A DNA stretch of 64,000 nt from Rhodoferax sp. Lineage in GTDB: Bacteria > Pseudomonadota > Gammaproteobacteria > Burkholderiales > Burkholderiaceae_C. Both the position numbers and the translations under genes were made by a program. The stretch lies in the NCBI GenBank assembly GCA_018061265.1, contig JAGOUM010000005.1, positions 1 through 64,000 on the forward strand, read 5' to 3'. A model generated the notes under the pieces. The model saw only the letters and a program-made list of their open reading frames with translations, was not told the DNA's origin and did not search any database. This document shows positions 54,132 through 62,530 of this stretch, one piece after another (position 1 is the first letter of the stretch; each line of letters starts with the position of its first letter).

Positions 54132-54716
54132 ATGCTCGAACTCTTGATGATGTGCGCACCTGCCGTCGATCCGGTCACCATGGCCGCTGTGGTGAAGCAG
54201 GAATCTGGTGGAAGACCGTGGGTGGTCAACAACAACACGACCCGAAAATCAGCAACTTTTGAATCAAAAGCTGCTGCTGTGGCCGCTGCGGTGGCCGCTG
54301 TCGGCCGTGGTGAAAGCGTCGATCTGGGTTTGGTGCAAATCAACAGCAAGAATTTGCCAGCGTTGGGTGTGTCGGTGGAGCAAGTTTTCGACCCGTGTAC
54401 CAACATTGCTGCCGGGGCAAATATTCTGGCTGCCGGCTATAAGCGGACCGGCTCGCTGGGCGGCGCGTTGAGCATTTACAACACCGGCCGGTCTGATTCG
54501 AAAATTGGTCGTGCCTACGCTCAAAAAGTCTTTGACCAAGCCGGCGTGAAGGTGCCTGGGATACCCGGTGGCCAGCTGGCAAAACTGTCTGTTGGGTCTT
54601 CTTTTGCAACCAACCCGGCTGTCCTACCGCCGATGCGCCTGGTGGTTACGCCGTCACCAGTTGCAGCCGGACTTTCGCCCTTGAGGATGACTTTTCAGCC
54701 GGCAACTTGGCGTTAA
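54132..54716 (+). CDS. VirB1/TrbN-type lytic transglycosylase
   Basis: The 194-aa product opens the peptidoglycan for the conjugation channel. The lysozyme-like domain has the catalytic Glu in AAVVKQESGGRPW (about residue 24), DLGLVQINSKNLPAL and AAGANILAAGYKR. There is no obvious signal peptide. GGAGG lies upstream of the ATG at 54132. Its 3' end overlaps the convergent gene at 54646 by 71 bp. Confidence 0.85.
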   Translation: MLELLMMCAPAVDPVTMAAVVKQESGGRPWVVNNNTTRKSATFESKAAAVAAAVAAVGRGESVDLGLVQINSKNLPALGVSVEQVFDPCTNIAAGANILAAGYKRTGSLGGALSIYNTGRSDSKIGRAYAQKVFDQAGVKVPGIPGGQLAKLSVGSSFATNPAVLPPMRLVVTPSPVAAGLSPLRMTFQPATWR

Positions 54717-55200
54717 AGCGCCGTTCGGCACTGGCCACAATTTCCTTCTTGAGCTGGGATAGAACGGCTCTGCCATTGGCACCTGTGAAACCGAAGGCAT
54801 CACCCAGATCGCTTCCCGCCAAATTGTTCAGTTCGTCAATTTGATCCAGTTCACTGGAAAACGCCGACTCAAACTGCAGGCGCTGCTCAAACTGGTCGGT
54901 TTTTTCATCCGGTGATTCAATTTCGTCCTGAATGTCGATCGTGCCTTCGTCCTCTTCATCGCTCGTCCCACCAAACCGCCGTCCACTGCCACCCAGGCTT
55001 TCCAAGTTGTTTCCCCGGATTTTGTGCTTAAGCAGTTCAAAGAGTGCACCTTCGTGCCCCGGTTGAAAGATGTCCAGGTTCTTGCCTTCAAACTGCCTGG
55101 AGAGATAAAAAATAATAATTTCCTGCGCAATATCACTGGCATCTTCGCGGAGTTTAAAAGCCCATTTTTTTGACAATGATTCAAAATGTTTGACATCCAT
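54646..55200 (-). CDS. Unknown protein with a possible sigma-70 region 2-like segment
   Basis: The 184-aa product has, near its start, REDASDIAQEIIIFYLSRQF and later ALFELLKHKIRGN. The A-x-D-I-x-Q-E pattern recalls sigma factor region 2 (D-A-E-D-L-x-Q-E). The middle is strongly acidic (SDEEDEGTIDIQDEIESPDE) and the end basic. There is no clear region 4. It could be a divergent sigma-like regulator or an unrelated protein. It is the last of three minus-strand genes interrupting the transfer cluster. Confidence 0.5.
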   Translation of the reverse strand: MDVKHFESLSKKWAFKLREDASDIAQEIIIFYLSRQFEGKNLDIFQPGHEGALFELLKHKIRGNNLESLGGSGRRFGGTSDEEDEGTIDIQDEIESPDEKTDQFEQRLQFESAFSSELDQIDELNNLAGSDLGDAFGFTGANGRAVLSQLKKEIVASAERRFNAKLPAEKSSSRAKVRLQLVTA

Positions 55201-55230
55201 TGAGTACCACCTTTCTGGATTTGATAATGA

Positions 55231-55587
55231 CTACACCGTGTGTGGTTTTTGTTGAATATTGGTTTTCAGTAACCGGTCAATCTGCTTCTGCAACAACAGT
55301 GGCAATTCGGTCAAGTCATTCAAACGTTTGAATCCTGAAATCAGGGCCTTGAGTGCAGCCTGGAGTGCTTTGACAGTAATCTTCCAGGTGCGAGCTTGAC
55401 CCAATTTTTGCCAGGTTCGACTCAGTAAGAATGCCTTTTGAAGCAGTTTTTGGTAAGCCTGATATTTTTTGACCGCAGCGACAAACGAAGAATCACTGTT
55501 GCATACCGTTTTCAGGGTTTGCAGGTTTTTTAAATCACTCGTACTCGCTGTTTCGATAATGCCCTTGGCGACGTCTGCTACCTTCAT
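55231..55587 (-). CDS. Small helical protein, function unknown
   Basis: The 118-aa product is basic and almost wholly helical, Leu/Lys-rich (KAFLLSRTWQKLGQARTWKI, then LLLQKQIDRLLKTN). It has no signal peptide. It lies 30 bp upstream of the sigma-like gene and 2 bp after the small membrane gene, so the three probably form one transcript. No family is recognised. Confidence 0.5.
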   Translation of the reverse strand: MKVADVAKGIIETASTSDLKNLQTLKTVCNSDSSFVAAVKKYQAYQKLLQKAFLLSRTWQKLGQARTWKITVKALQAALKALISGFKRLNDLTELPLLLQKQIDRLLKTNIQQKPHTV

Positions 55588-55589
55588 TG

Positions 55590-55829
55590 CTATCCCTTGA
55601 AAATGTGTTGATATCTGTAAATATACAGAGTGGCCACAATTTCACAAGCAGAATAAATAGCCAAAAATAAGGCAAGTGTCCGGCCAATAGGCAGACCGTT
55701 TGTAGCCAGTAAAAAATCGAAATACCCAAGTAGTTCAGTGGGTCTTTTGATTCGGCGCGCTCTCAAAAGTGGGAACAACCAGGTGTTTGCAAGTGCTTGC
55801 GGATGGCCTGTATTCAGGCATGAAGACAC
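55590..55829 (-). CDS. Small hypothetical membrane protein
   Basis: A frame of up to 79 aa opens with GTG at 55829. It has one or two hydrophobic stretches (LLGYFDFLLATNGLPI, then TLALFLAIYSACEIVATLYI). Its 5' end overlaps the start of trbB on the opposite strand by about 10 bp, so the true start may be internal. The tight spacing to the next minus-strand gene supports its being real. Confidence 0.4.
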   Translation of the reverse strand: MSSCLNTGHPQALANTWLFPLLRARRIKRPTELLGYFDFLLATNGLPIGRTLALFLAIYSACEIVATLYIYRYQHIFKG

Positions 55830-56785
55830 ACCCCACCACGTCAGGCCAGGAGTTTCACCGCCGGTCTGACGATGCGCTTCGGCGAGCCCTGGGGACCGAC
55901 ATCCTTGCTGCCCTGGCTGATGACCAAGTGGTGGAAATCATGCTCAACCCGGCCGGAGACCTGTGGACGGACTCCCATGCAGGCGGGATGCAATGCATTG
56001 GCAAGATTGACCGTGTGCGAGCCATGTCGATTGTGGCTACGGTGGCAGCCATGCTGGGAACCACGGTCACCGCGGACAACCCGATTCTGGAATGCGAATT
56101 GCCGCTGGATGGGTCGCGCTTCGAGGCCTTGATTCCGCCGGTTGTACCGGCACCCACGTTTGCCCTTAGAAAGAAGGCAAAGCTGATCTTCAGCCTGGCG
56201 GACTATGTCAACACGGGGGTGATGACCGGGCTGCAGGCTACATTGATCAAAGCTGCTGTGGCAGACAGAAAAAATATCCTGATTGCAGGTGGAACAGGAA
56301 GCGGCAAAACGACCTTGGCCAACGCGGTGCTGAACGAGATTGCCGTCATTTCACCAAACCACCGGATCGTCATCATTGAAGACGTGTTGGAGCTGCAATG
56401 CAGCGTCAAAAACACGGTGTTTTTGAGAACGTCAGCAACGATTGATCAAGTCAGTTTGCTCAGAGCTACCCTTCGACTCAGACCCGACCGGATTGTGGTC
56501 GGCGAAGTCAGGGACAAGTCGGCCCTGGCGCTGCTAAAAGCCTGGAACACGGGGCATCCCGGGGGCATCGGCACGGTTCATGCCAATTCCGCTGGCACCG
56601 CTTTGATCCGAGTGGGCCAGCTGATTCAGGAAGCGGGTGTACCTGCTGCGCCAGAACTCATCAGCGAAGCGGTCGATATGGTGATCTCGATCAGAAGAAA
56701 TTCTGTCGGCCGAATGATCGATGAAGTGGCCGAAGTCACCCATTGGTCAAGTGCCACAGGTTTTGAGCTGAGACGGCTTGGGTAG
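55820..56785 (+). CDS. trbB: Conjugal transfer ATPase TrbB (VirB11 family)
   Basis: TrbB is the hexameric traffic ATPase of P-type type IV secretion. The 321-aa product has the N-terminal domain (NPAGDLWTDSHAGG) and Walker A GGTGSGKTTLANAVL near residue 155. RLRPDRIVVGEVRD and HPGGIGTVHANSAGTAL form the Walker B and His box. The Shine-Dalgarno site is unclear (AGG only 1-2 nt before the ATG). In IncP and Tn4371-type elements trbC follows directly; here it is 2.2 kb away. Confidence 0.93.
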   Translation: MKTHPTTSGQEFHRRSDDALRRALGTDILAALADDQVVEIMLNPAGDLWTDSHAGGMQCIGKIDRVRAMSIVATVAAMLGTTVTADNPILECELPLDGSRFEALIPPVVPAPTFALRKKAKLIFSLADYVNTGVMTGLQATLIKAAVADRKNILIAGGTGSGKTTLANAVLNEIAVISPNHRIVIIEDVLELQCSVKNTVFLRTSATIDQVSLLRATLRLRPDRIVVGEVRDKSALALLKAWNTGHPGGIGTVHANSAGTALIRVGQLIQEAGVPAAPELISEAVDMVISIRRNSVGRMIDEVAEVTHWSSATGFELRRLG

Positions 56786-56816
56786 GTTTCAAACCGAATC
56801 AATAGCGCGGCATTTT

Positions 56817-57281
56817 ATGAAAATTGATCATTTTCCTGACAGCAGCGCCAATACCATTTTCATTCAGAAAACCTACGGGAAATTATTGCTGACCTTTGAG
56901 TTTATGATGGTCAGCGTCTTGCAACTTGAAATGGTTGCCGGTAATTTTTATGGTCAGGCAGCGTGTCTTGTGGTTGGCATGGTGTTAATCAAATTGGCAC
57001 ACCTTGCAACTCAATCAGGAATGGGTAAGGCGGCCCAAATAGAGTACGCCATTAAACAGAAAAACAGGATCAGGGATGCTCATCAAGAAAAAATTGCCGG
57101 GATACTGCGCCGCGCCGCCACCGCACGCTTTGCAGCACAAACATCTATTTTTTGGTCGGCCTTAAAAGTAATCATTGCGGCTGACCTGAAGGTGCGCTCT
57201 ATTGTCAAGTCGGTCCTGTGTACGGTGACCGACACACTTACCCCCAAGCTTTTCCCGTGCCCACCCGTTGCCTGCGCGTGA
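56817..57281 (+). CDS. Hypothetical membrane-associated protein
   Basis: The 154-aa product has two central hydrophobic helices (LLTFEFMMVSVLQLEMVAG and QAACLVVGMVLIKLAHL), then a charged helical tail (YAIKQKNRIRDAHQEKIAGI). I recognise no family. It lies 31 bp after trbB on the same strand, between the transfer ATPase and the replication module. Confidence 0.5.
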   Translation: MKIDHFPDSSANTIFIQKTYGKLLLTFEFMMVSVLQLEMVAGNFYGQAACLVVGMVLIKLAHLATQSGMGKAAQIEYAIKQKNRIRDAHQEKIAGILRRAATARFAAQTSIFWSALKVIIAADLKVRSIVKSVLCTVTDTLTPKLFPCPPVACA

Positions 57282-57374
57282 GCGTCGGCGGGTCATCGAT
57301 CCCGTCCGCCGGCTGCGTGGGCGCGCAAAAACTCCAACCATCCCACTGGGATCAACTTTTAAAAGTTGATCAGA

Positions 57375-57686
57375 ATGCAAACTTTGGAACTGTTGGCTGC
57401 GGCCGATGTTGCGAAGATACTCAAAATCAGTGCCGCCTCCATTTGGAACTGGCAATACGGGCGCAAAAAGCCGCCACCCGGCTTTCCGCCGCCCGTCAAA
57501 ATTGGTACATCGGTTCGGTGGCGCTCATCGGACATCCAGGCGTTTATCCTGGGTCTGCCCATCACGACCACGGGCCGAATCCCGCAGCCTGAACTGGCCC
57601 AACCAGCTCTGGCTGCGGTGACTCTGCTCAAGCCGGTGCGTGGCCGGGGTCGGCCTCGCAAAATTCAGACTGGCGGGTTGGGTTGA
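57375..57686 (+). CDS. Small MerR/AlpA-type DNA-binding protein
   Basis: The 103-aa product has an N-terminal helix-turn-helix of the excisionase/AlpA class (AAADVAKILKISAASIWNWQ), a wing (PPVKIGTSVRWRSSDIQAFI) and a basic Pro-rich end (KPVRGRGRPRKIQ). Such proteins act as regulators or excisionases. Its stop overlaps the trfA start (TGATG), so it probably regulates or assists replication of the element. Confidence 0.75.
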   Translation: MQTLELLAAADVAKILKISAASIWNWQYGRKKPPPGFPPPVKIGTSVRWRSSDIQAFILGLPITTTGRIPQPELAQPALAAVTLLKPVRGRGRPRKIQTGGLG

Positions 57687-58567
57687 TGCGTCCAAAACGG
57701 ACTTTTGAACAAAACCTGGCACTGGCCAAAGCAAGGGGGCAACGAACTTCGGCGCTGCAAACAGTTGTTGCAGAAAGGTCTTTGGAGGTGCAGTTGCCAT
57801 TGTGGGCTGAGGTTTGCCGGGGTGTTCCCAATAGCGTCCTGCGATCGGCCCTGTTTGGGGTGGTCCGGCGTGGCCCTCGGTCATTCCAACAGCGCGTGCA
57901 GAAAGCCAGCGTCGAAGGGATCAGGATCATTCACACGGGCCCGCAACTGGATCAGGCGGATCTGGATGTCTGGGAGCAGGCGCTGCAACTGGCCCGTACC
58001 GGTGGGCTTGGATGCAGGATTCAATTCACCGCATCCCAGTTCTTGAAAAGTATTGGACGCGGCAACGGCAAAAGCCAGCATGAGTGGCTCAAGGGCGCCT
58101 TTGCTCGACTGGCGGCCAGCGTGGTGGAAATCAAGGATGGACACCGGGCGTATTTCGGGGCCATCCTGAGCCACGGTGGCAGGGACGATCAGACCGGCCG
58201 TTACGTCATCGAGATGAATCCGAAGCTCATCGAGCTCTATGGTCTGGACGGCTGGTCAAGCGTGGAATTTGACCAGCGTATGGCGCTCAAAAAACGGCCA
58301 CTCGCCCAATGGCTGCATGGCTACTACAGCTCCCATGCCAAGCCCTTTCCAGTCAAGGTTGAAACCCTGCATCGGCTGTGTGGCAGTCAAAACACAGCCA
58401 TCAAAGCGTTCAGACAAGACTTGCGGTCAGCCCTGGAAAAACTGGAAGAGGTGACACACTGGCATTGGGAAATCGATGCTTCAGACTTGGTGCATGTGTC
58501 GAAAGCACCAACGGCGAGTCAAGCAAAGCATCTCTTCAAACGCAGGCTTACCCACAGTCGATCCTGA
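57686..58567 (+). CDS. trfA: Plasmid replication initiator, TrfA family
   Basis: TrfA-type proteins bind iterons and open the plasmid origin. The 293-aa product shows the family segment LPLWAEVCRGVPNSVLRSAL near residues 33-55, then FTASQFLKSIGRGNGKSQ, FDQRMALKKRPLAQWLHGYY and LHRLCGS. It has the length of short TrfA. The ATG at 57686 overlaps the preceding stop. A DnaA box begins 2 bp after its stop and the iterons follow at once, a complete minimal replicon. Confidence 0.92.
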   Translation: MRPKRTFEQNLALAKARGQRTSALQTVVAERSLEVQLPLWAEVCRGVPNSVLRSALFGVVRRGPRSFQQRVQKASVEGIRIIHTGPQLDQADLDVWEQALQLARTGGLGCRIQFTASQFLKSIGRGNGKSQHEWLKGAFARLAASVVEIKDGHRAYFGAILSHGGRDDQTGRYVIEMNPKLIELYGLDGWSSVEFDQRMALKKRPLAQWLHGYYSSHAKPFPVKVETLHRLCGSQNTAIKAFRQDLRSALEKLEEVTHWHWEIDASDLVHVSKAPTASQAKHLFKRRLTHSRS

Positions 58568-58568
58568 G

Positions 58569-58577
58569 TTATCCACA
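58569..58577 (+). promoter_or_regulatory. DnaA box
   Basis: TTATCCACA is the perfect consensus DnaA binding site, 2 bp after the trfA stop and 5 bp before the first iteron. A one-mismatch copy (TTACCCACA) lies at 58548-58556 inside trfA. Confidence 0.85.
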
Positions 58578-58581
58578 GAAG

Positions 58582-58687
58582 CACGGCATAGCACCTACCA
58601 AAAACCACGGCATAGCACCTACCGGCACGGCATAGCACATACCAAATCACGGCATAGCACCTACCAAGTCACGGCATAGCACCTACC
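58582..58687 (+). repeat. Five iterons of a plasmid origin (oriV)
   Basis: Five direct copies of CACGGCATAGCACCTACC start at 58582, 58606, 58626, 58648 and 58670. Spacings are 24, 20, 22 and 22 bp, about two helical turns. Only the third copy differs, by one base (CACATACC). They lie directly after trfA and a DnaA box and before an AT-rich tract. The sequence is unlike the IncP-1 TrfA iteron (TGACAnTTGAGGGGC as remembered), so specificity is different. Confidence 0.93.
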
Positions 58688-58981
58688 AAAAAAGTTAAAA
58701 AAATGTCAATTTATTCAACCAAATCAATGGGTTGGAAGTATCTCAAAAAGAAGCTAATCTGTCTTTAATCTATTTCTAATCTGCCGCTTGCAAAAAACGT
58801 GTGGTTGTGTGGTCGATCAGGACCGCAAAAATGCCGGGTTCAGCAGGTCATTTGCTTCAAACATCGCGACTTCACTGACAGCCAACCCGAGCTCATCACG
58901 GCTGCGCTCAGCCACTTGCACTCCAGCGGTATCAAGCACCAGCCAACCAGGCTGATGTCTTTTTTCCAACTGGAGTAGATC
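58688..58981. other. AT-rich part of oriV and non-coding spacer to trbC
   Basis: From 58688 to about 58795 the sequence is very AT-rich (AAAAAAGTTAAAAAAATGTC onward) with a CTAATCTG direct repeat near 58752-58790. This is the usual site of strand opening beside iterons. The remainder to 58981 has no plus-strand gene I can support, and a minus-strand frame across it is a shadow of trbC. GGAG of the trbC ribosome binding site ends the stretch. Confidence 0.6.
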
Positions 58982-59323
58982 GTGCATTTCCAAACAACCA
59001 AGCTCACCAAATCTCTCAAAAGGCTTGCCACGTCAGTCACATTCGGCGCTGCCGGACTTGCATCCCAGATCGCCCATGCGGGCCCAGCTCTGCCTTGGGA
59101 CGGCCCCATCACTACGGTCGTCAATAACCTGACCGGACCAGTGGCCACCGGCATTTCGACCGTGGCCTTCCTGGCTGCCGGTGCGGCACTGATTTTTGGT
59201 GGTGACGACTTGGGTGGGATTGCAAAGAAATTGCTGTACGTGGTGCTCGGCGTGGCACTGATCGTTTTTGGCGCCAACTTCCTGAGCATGATCGGTCTGG
59301 TCAACAGCGGCGCCTTGATCTGA
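58982..59323 (+). CDS. trbC: TrbC/VirB2 family pilin
   Basis: This is the major conjugative pilin. The 113-aa prepilin has a long signal peptide ending near SQIAHA, then two hydrophobic helices (ISTVAFLAAGAALIFGG and LLYVVLGVALIVFGANFLS) typical of VirB2/TrbC. TrbC pilins are cyclised after processing. It starts with GTG at 58982, with GGAG 6 nt upstream. It begins the contiguous trbCDE run. Confidence 0.88.
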   Translation: MHFQTTKLTKSLKRLATSVTFGAAGLASQIAHAGPALPWDGPITTVVNNLTGPVATGISTVAFLAAGAALIFGGDDLGGIAKKLLYVVLGVALIVFGANFLSMIGLVNSGALI

Positions 59324-59349
59324 TGGTCCGTCGTTTCTGATCGCAAATC

Positions 59350-59673
59350 ATGGCTGATCAAAGTTCAGACATCGGCGCCGATTTTTCAGTGCCGCTGCAT
59401 CAATCCATGCTCAGGCCCATGCTGCTGCTGGGTGCTGAGCGCGAACTGATCCTGGCGCTGGGCATCGTGGCTGGTGTGTTCATTGTTTCCTTGTTTCAAC
59501 TCTGGGCCGCCATTTTTGGTCTGATTTTGTGGGCCGTCGGAGCCTGGGTGTTGACCCGTGCAGCCAGTTTTGATCCCCAACTCTCCAAGACGTTCGGGCG
59601 TAGTTTGCGCTACCGCAAGCTTTACAAGAGCGCGGCAACACCGTTTGCGTCGCCGCGCAAATTCGGAGGCTGA
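59350..59673 (+). CDS. trbD: TrbD/VirB3 family inner membrane protein
   Basis: The 107-aa product has the VirB3 layout. A short N-terminal part contains VPLHQSMLRPMLLLGAERE, then come paired membrane helices (LALGIVAGVFIVSLFQLWAA, IFGLILWAVGAWVL), then a C-terminal segment with DPQLSKTFGRSLRYRKLY. It works with the TrbE ATPase in pilus assembly. It ends 3 bp before trbE. Confidence 0.9.
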   Translation: MADQSSDIGADFSVPLHQSMLRPMLLLGAERELILALGIVAGVFIVSLFQLWAAIFGLILWAVGAWVLTRAASFDPQLSKTFGRSLRYRKLYKSAATPFASPRKFGG

Positions 59674-59676
59674 AAA

Positions 59677-62121
59677 ATGCTCTTGAAAGAATTTCGCAGC
59701 CAGGCCCAAGGCCTGCCGGATCTGTTGCCCTGGGCGGCGCTGATCGACAACGGCGTGGTACTCACAAAATCTGGCGGCCTGATGGCGGGTTTTGAATTTC
59801 GCGGCCCGGACCTGGACAGTGCCACCAAAGAGGAACTGGCGGCCGTGTCGGCTCGCATCAATGCGGCCCTGGCCCTTGATGATGGCTGGAGCCTGAATGT
59901 GGATGCCGTGCGCCGTCAATCCCCTGGTTACCCAGCGGACGGCGCTTTTCCGGACCGTACCACCCGACTCCTGGACGATTGCCGCCGTCTCGCGCATGAA
60001 GGCGACTGGGCTGGTTTTCAAAGTGACTACACGCTGGTCTTGTGCTGGCATCCAGACCGTGATGCTGCGGCAAAAGCCGAAATGCTGTTTGTGGATGGGG
60101 CTCAAAAGACCGGAGTGGCAGAGCGCAGTTTGAGCCGCTTCAAAACTGTTCTGGCTGAAATCGAATCGCGGCTGGCAGGAACGCTCAAGATCCGTCGCCT
60201 CCTTGACACAATTGACGACGAGACCGGATCGGTCGAGAGTCAGCTTCTGGCGCATTTGGCTTCCTGTGTCGCTCTGGCACCGCACGCCAGTTTCGTCATG
60301 GGTACGGTGCCGATGTACCTTGACGCGGTACTGGGTCAACATGACTTTGTGACGGGGTTCGAGCCCCGGATTGACGACAAAACCGCCATTTGCATCGCCG
60401 TGACGGGCTTTCCTGGCGCCAGTTTCCCCGGCATCCTGGACTTCTTGTCACGCTTGCCAGTGGAATACCGCTGGTCAAACCGCTTCATCTTCATGCCGGA
60501 GCGTGAGGCTGACAAGGCGTTGGGCAACTACCGTTCAAAGTGGGCGCAAAAGCGGCTTTCGCTGATGAATCTGATGCGCTCAAGTCAGGGTGGTGGTGTC
60601 ACGCACGTGAATGCAGATGCGGACGACATGGCTGCGGATGCGGTCGCGGCCATGGCTGAAGCCAGCAGTGGCCTGGTGCGATTTGGTTATTACACCAGCG
60701 TCGTTTTGCTCTCCAGTGCGAATCTCCAGCAATTGCGTGATGCGGCTCAGTACGTGACAAAAATGATCGCCAATGCAGGGTTCTCAGCGCGCGTTGAGTC
60801 GGTCAATGCGGTGGAAGCCTATCTGGGCAGTATGCCTGGCAACCTCTTTGCCAATGTGCGCCGACCACTGGTCAACACCTTGAACCTGGCGCACTTACTG
60901 CCCCTCACAGCCATTTGGGCCGGCCCGGATGCTCACTCGTGTCCGTTCTATCCTGAGCATTCGGCGCCGCTGTTGCAGGCAAAAACTGATGGTGCAACGC
61001 CATATCGACTGTGTTTGCACGCTGGCGATTTAGGCCACACGGCCATCATCGGACCGACCGGATCGGGCAAGTCCACCCTGTTGGCAACGCTGGTGGCGCA
61101 GCATTTTCGGTATCCAGGCGCGCAAGCCTTTGTCTTTGACAAGGGCTATTCCATGTTCCCCTTGGTGGCTGCGGCCGGTGGCCAGCATTACGAAATTGCG
61201 GGAGAATCAGACAACATCACGTTTTGCCCCTTGGGGCAAATTGACGGTGAAGTTGAGCGCACCTGGGCGGCTGAATGGCTTGAAAGCCTGGCAGAACTGC
61301 AAGGTGTGGCCATGTCACCAGAACTGCGCAAAGAGCTCTTTCGCGCCGTCAACCAGTTGGCGGCTTCAACCGACTGCGCGGAGCAACGAACACTATCGAA
61401 CTTTCTGCTGACCTTGCAGGACAACCGTCTGCGTGAAGCGCTGGAATACTACTCGCTGCGTGGATCAGCGGGGCGGTTGCTGGATGCCGAAAGCGATGGA
61501 CTGCAGGCGGACATCTTCCAGGTCTTCGAGCTTGAACACCTGATGGCTCGCGGCGAAAAGATCGTGCTGCCCGTCCTTGCCTATTTGTTTCACCGGCTTG
61601 AACAGCGTTTTCTGGGTCAACCCACCTTGTTGGTGCTTGATGAGGCCTGGATCATGTTGGGGCACCCAGCCTTCAGGGCCAAGATTAGGGAATGGCTGAA
61701 AGTGCTGCGCAAATCGAACGTGGCGGTCATTTTTGCCACCCAGTCCCTGAGCGATTTATCTGGCAGTGGCATTGCGGACGTGATTTTTGAGTCTTGTCCC
61801 TCAAAAATTCTGTTGCCCAACCCGCAAGCGCAAACCGAAGCCTCGTGCGGGCTGTATCAAGCGATTGGACTCAACCGTCGGCAAATCCAGATCGTCAGCA
61901 ATGCCATACCTAAGCGCCAGTATTACCACCTGCACCCGGACGGCTCCCGCGTTTTTGAATTGGGACTGACTCCGCCGGAAATGGCTTTTGTTGGGGCCAG
62001 TGGACGCGAGGATTTGGCGCGGATTCGTCATCTGCAAAAGCTGGGTGCCCGCACCTGGCCGTCTGCCTGGCTGCGGGAACGCGGCCAGTTCGACGCTGCA
62101 CGTTTGTGGGATAGCTATTGA
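59677..62121 (+). CDS. trbE: Conjugal transfer ATPase TrbE (VirB4 family)
   Basis: TrbE is the largest ATPase of the transfer channel. The 814-aa product has the VirB4 N-terminal domain (about 1-420), Walker A IGPTGSGKSTLLATLVAQ near residue 458 and Walker B LLVLDEAWIMLG near 650. The arginine-rich VirB4 motif ATQSLSDLSGSGIADVIFE follows. The length is normal. It is followed by a toxin-antitoxin pair on the other strand rather than directly by trbJ. Confidence 0.95.
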   Translation: MLLKEFRSQAQGLPDLLPWAALIDNGVVLTKSGGLMAGFEFRGPDLDSATKEELAAVSARINAALALDDGWSLNVDAVRRQSPGYPADGAFPDRTTRLLDDCRRLAHEGDWAGFQSDYTLVLCWHPDRDAAAKAEMLFVDGAQKTGVAERSLSRFKTVLAEIESRLAGTLKIRRLLDTIDDETGSVESQLLAHLASCVALAPHASFVMGTVPMYLDAVLGQHDFVTGFEPRIDDKTAICIAVTGFPGASFPGILDFLSRLPVEYRWSNRFIFMPEREADKALGNYRSKWAQKRLSLMNLMRSSQGGGVTHVNADADDMAADAVAAMAEASSGLVRFGYYTSVVLLSSANLQQLRDAAQYVTKMIANAGFSARVESVNAVEAYLGSMPGNLFANVRRPLVNTLNLAHLLPLTAIWAGPDAHSCPFYPEHSAPLLQAKTDGATPYRLCLHAGDLGHTAIIGPTGSGKSTLLATLVAQHFRYPGAQAFVFDKGYSMFPLVAAAGGQHYEIAGESDNITFCPLGQIDGEVERTWAAEWLESLAELQGVAMSPELRKELFRAVNQLAASTDCAEQRTLSNFLLTLQDNRLREALEYYSLRGSAGRLLDAESDGLQADIFQVFELEHLMARGEKIVLPVLAYLFHRLEQRFLGQPTLLVLDEAWIMLGHPAFRAKIREWLKVLRKSNVAVIFATQSLSDLSGSGIADVIFESCPSKILLPNPQAQTEASCGLYQAIGLNRRQIQIVSNAIPKRQYYHLHPDGSRVFELGLTPPEMAFVGASGREDLARIRHLQKLGARTWPSAWLRERGQFDAARLWDSY

Positions 62122-62239
62122 CTGTGACAGGTCAGTAAAAGAGCATCTGGCCCGACGCTCACACAGTCATCCCCCTGTGTCACCACGGTTTTACTGGTTG
62201 TTTGATTGTGGGAGGGCCACTGTCGCATTTGGGCTATTT

Positions 62240-62530
62240 TTATGCGTGAATGGCCGCGAGCGCTTCAGGGTTGGCTGCAACGATCTTGAGCAATGCGCGC
62301 GCAGGACCTGCGGGACGCACTCGCCGTTGTTCCCAGTTTTGCAGCGTCTTGGGTTTGACGCCAATCAGGTAAGCAAAACGACTCTGCGACAAGCCGGTGT
62401 TTTCGCGAATCGCCTTCACGTCGGGTTCAGGAAAATCCCGAATGCGCACGCCATGCACCTTCTCGCCACGCATGTGCCGTCCCATGTCCTGCACACTGCT
62501 GAGCAACTCGTCAAATTGTGTTTCATTCAT
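62240..62530 (-). CDS. HigA-type antitoxin with XRE helix-turn-helix
   Basis: The 96-aa product has an N-terminal segment that should bind the toxin (TQFDELLSSVQDMGRHMRGE) and an XRE HTH at about 40-85 (IRENTGLSQSRFAYLIGVKP, KTLQNWEQRRVRPAGPA). It follows the toxin gene and overlaps it by 8 bp; toxin-first order is usual for HigBA. It probably represses the pair. Confidence 0.88.
   Translation of the reverse strand: MNETQFDELLSSVQDMGRHMRGEKVHGVRIRDFPEPDVKAIRENTGLSQSRFAYLIGVKPKTLQNWEQRRVRPAGPARALLKIVAANPEALAAIHA

Noticed and set aside
58582..58687. Five regularly spaced repeats as a CRISPR array
   Set aside because: Gaps between the 18-bp units are only 2-6 bp, there are no cas genes, and they follow a TrfA initiator and a DnaA box. 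They are iterons.
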